From: an uncultured Alphaproteobacteria bacterium
GTDB taxonomy: Bacteria > Pseudomonadota > Alphaproteobacteria > Rhizobiales > Aestuariivirgaceae
Direction of reading: 5' to 3'
Length of the DNA: 7,077 bases
Assembly: GCA_937868035.1 (NCBI GenBank)
Contig: CALMLK010000200.1
Location: 1 to 7,077 of the forward strand
Under the pieces are notes generated by a model that was given only the letters and a program-made list of their open reading frames with translations, was not told where the DNA came from and made no database searches. Positions 6,412 to 7,077 of the stretch are shown here, one piece after another. Position 1 is the stretch's first letter. Each line of letters begins with the position of its first letter. The position numbers and the translations under genes were made by a program.

Positions 6412-6445
6412 AAAAAGTGGCGGAGCCAGGAAACCCGGCCCCGCC
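6412..6445 (-). terminator. Rho-independent terminator or attenuator after the binding-protein gene
   Basis: On the minus strand, GGCGGGGCCGGG (6445-6434) pairs with CCTGGCTCCGCC (6430-6419) as a 12-bp stem with two G-U wobbles and a TTT loop (6433-6431). Two bases later comes a run of five T (6416-6412). The wobbles become A-C mismatches on the plus strand, so the element is directional. It begins 19 bases after the binding-protein stop and lies wholly in the 68-bp gap before the lipoprotein. The probable effect is partial termination that leaves the binding protein more abundant than the membrane components, as is common in importer operons. Confidence 0.85.
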
Positions 6446-6464
6446 CATCTGGATGCTGTGGCGA

Positions 6465-7077
<613 letters not shown>

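Overview
The window is a GC-rich segment of a carbohydrate-catabolism locus, most likely from a plant- or soil-associated alphaproteobacterium. That taxonomic guess rests on codon use, GC richness and family content, not on a marker gene. The best reading is a D-apiose (branched plant pentose) uptake and degradation cluster of the type that uses a RuBisCO-like protein (RLP). This is inferred from the co-occurrence of an RLP, the start of a DUF1537 (four-carbon acid sugar kinase) gene, an ApsD-like Gfo/Idh/MocA dehydrogenase and a CUT2-type (ribose-like) ABC importer.

Layout, left to right. Positions 1-84 (minus) hold the N-terminus of a DUF1537 kinase whose ATG shares one base with the stop of the RLP gene (84-1352, minus). 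A 53-bp divergent intergenic region (1353-1405) separates the RLP from a NanR-like FadR/GntR regulator (1406-2140, plus). That regulator converges with, and overlaps by 20 bp, the end of a long minus-strand transport/dehydrogenase operon. In transcription order the operon is: periplasmic sugar-binding protein (7077-6465, N-terminus outside the window), a strong hairpin-plus-U-tract terminator or attenuator, a DUF2291 lipoprotein, a two-domain sugar ATPase, an inner-membrane permease broken by one in-frame TAA, and the ApsD-like dehydrogenase. From the lipoprotein to the dehydrogenase the genes overlap by 4 bp or are separated by 3 bp.

How the parts fit together. The binding protein, ATPase and permease would import the sugar, with the lipoprotein as a transporter accessory of unknown role. 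The dehydrogenase would oxidise the sugar to its lactone. A lactonase and an oxidoisomerase, not present here, would give 3-oxo-isoapionate, which the DUF1537 kinase phosphorylates. The RLP then decarboxylates or cleaves the phosphorylated product. The regulator sits between the two minus-strand units and probably senses an intermediate.

The main oddities are the single nonsense codon in an otherwise complete permease, the intergenic terminator after the binding-protein gene, the RLP active site (RuBisCO Lys175- and Lys201-type lysines kept, Lys177-type lysine replaced by Ala), and a calcium-loop-like motif in the DUF2291 lipoprotein. No RNA genes, CRISPR arrays or insertion sequences were seen. 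Every gap longer than a few bases is described; none exceeds 70 bp.
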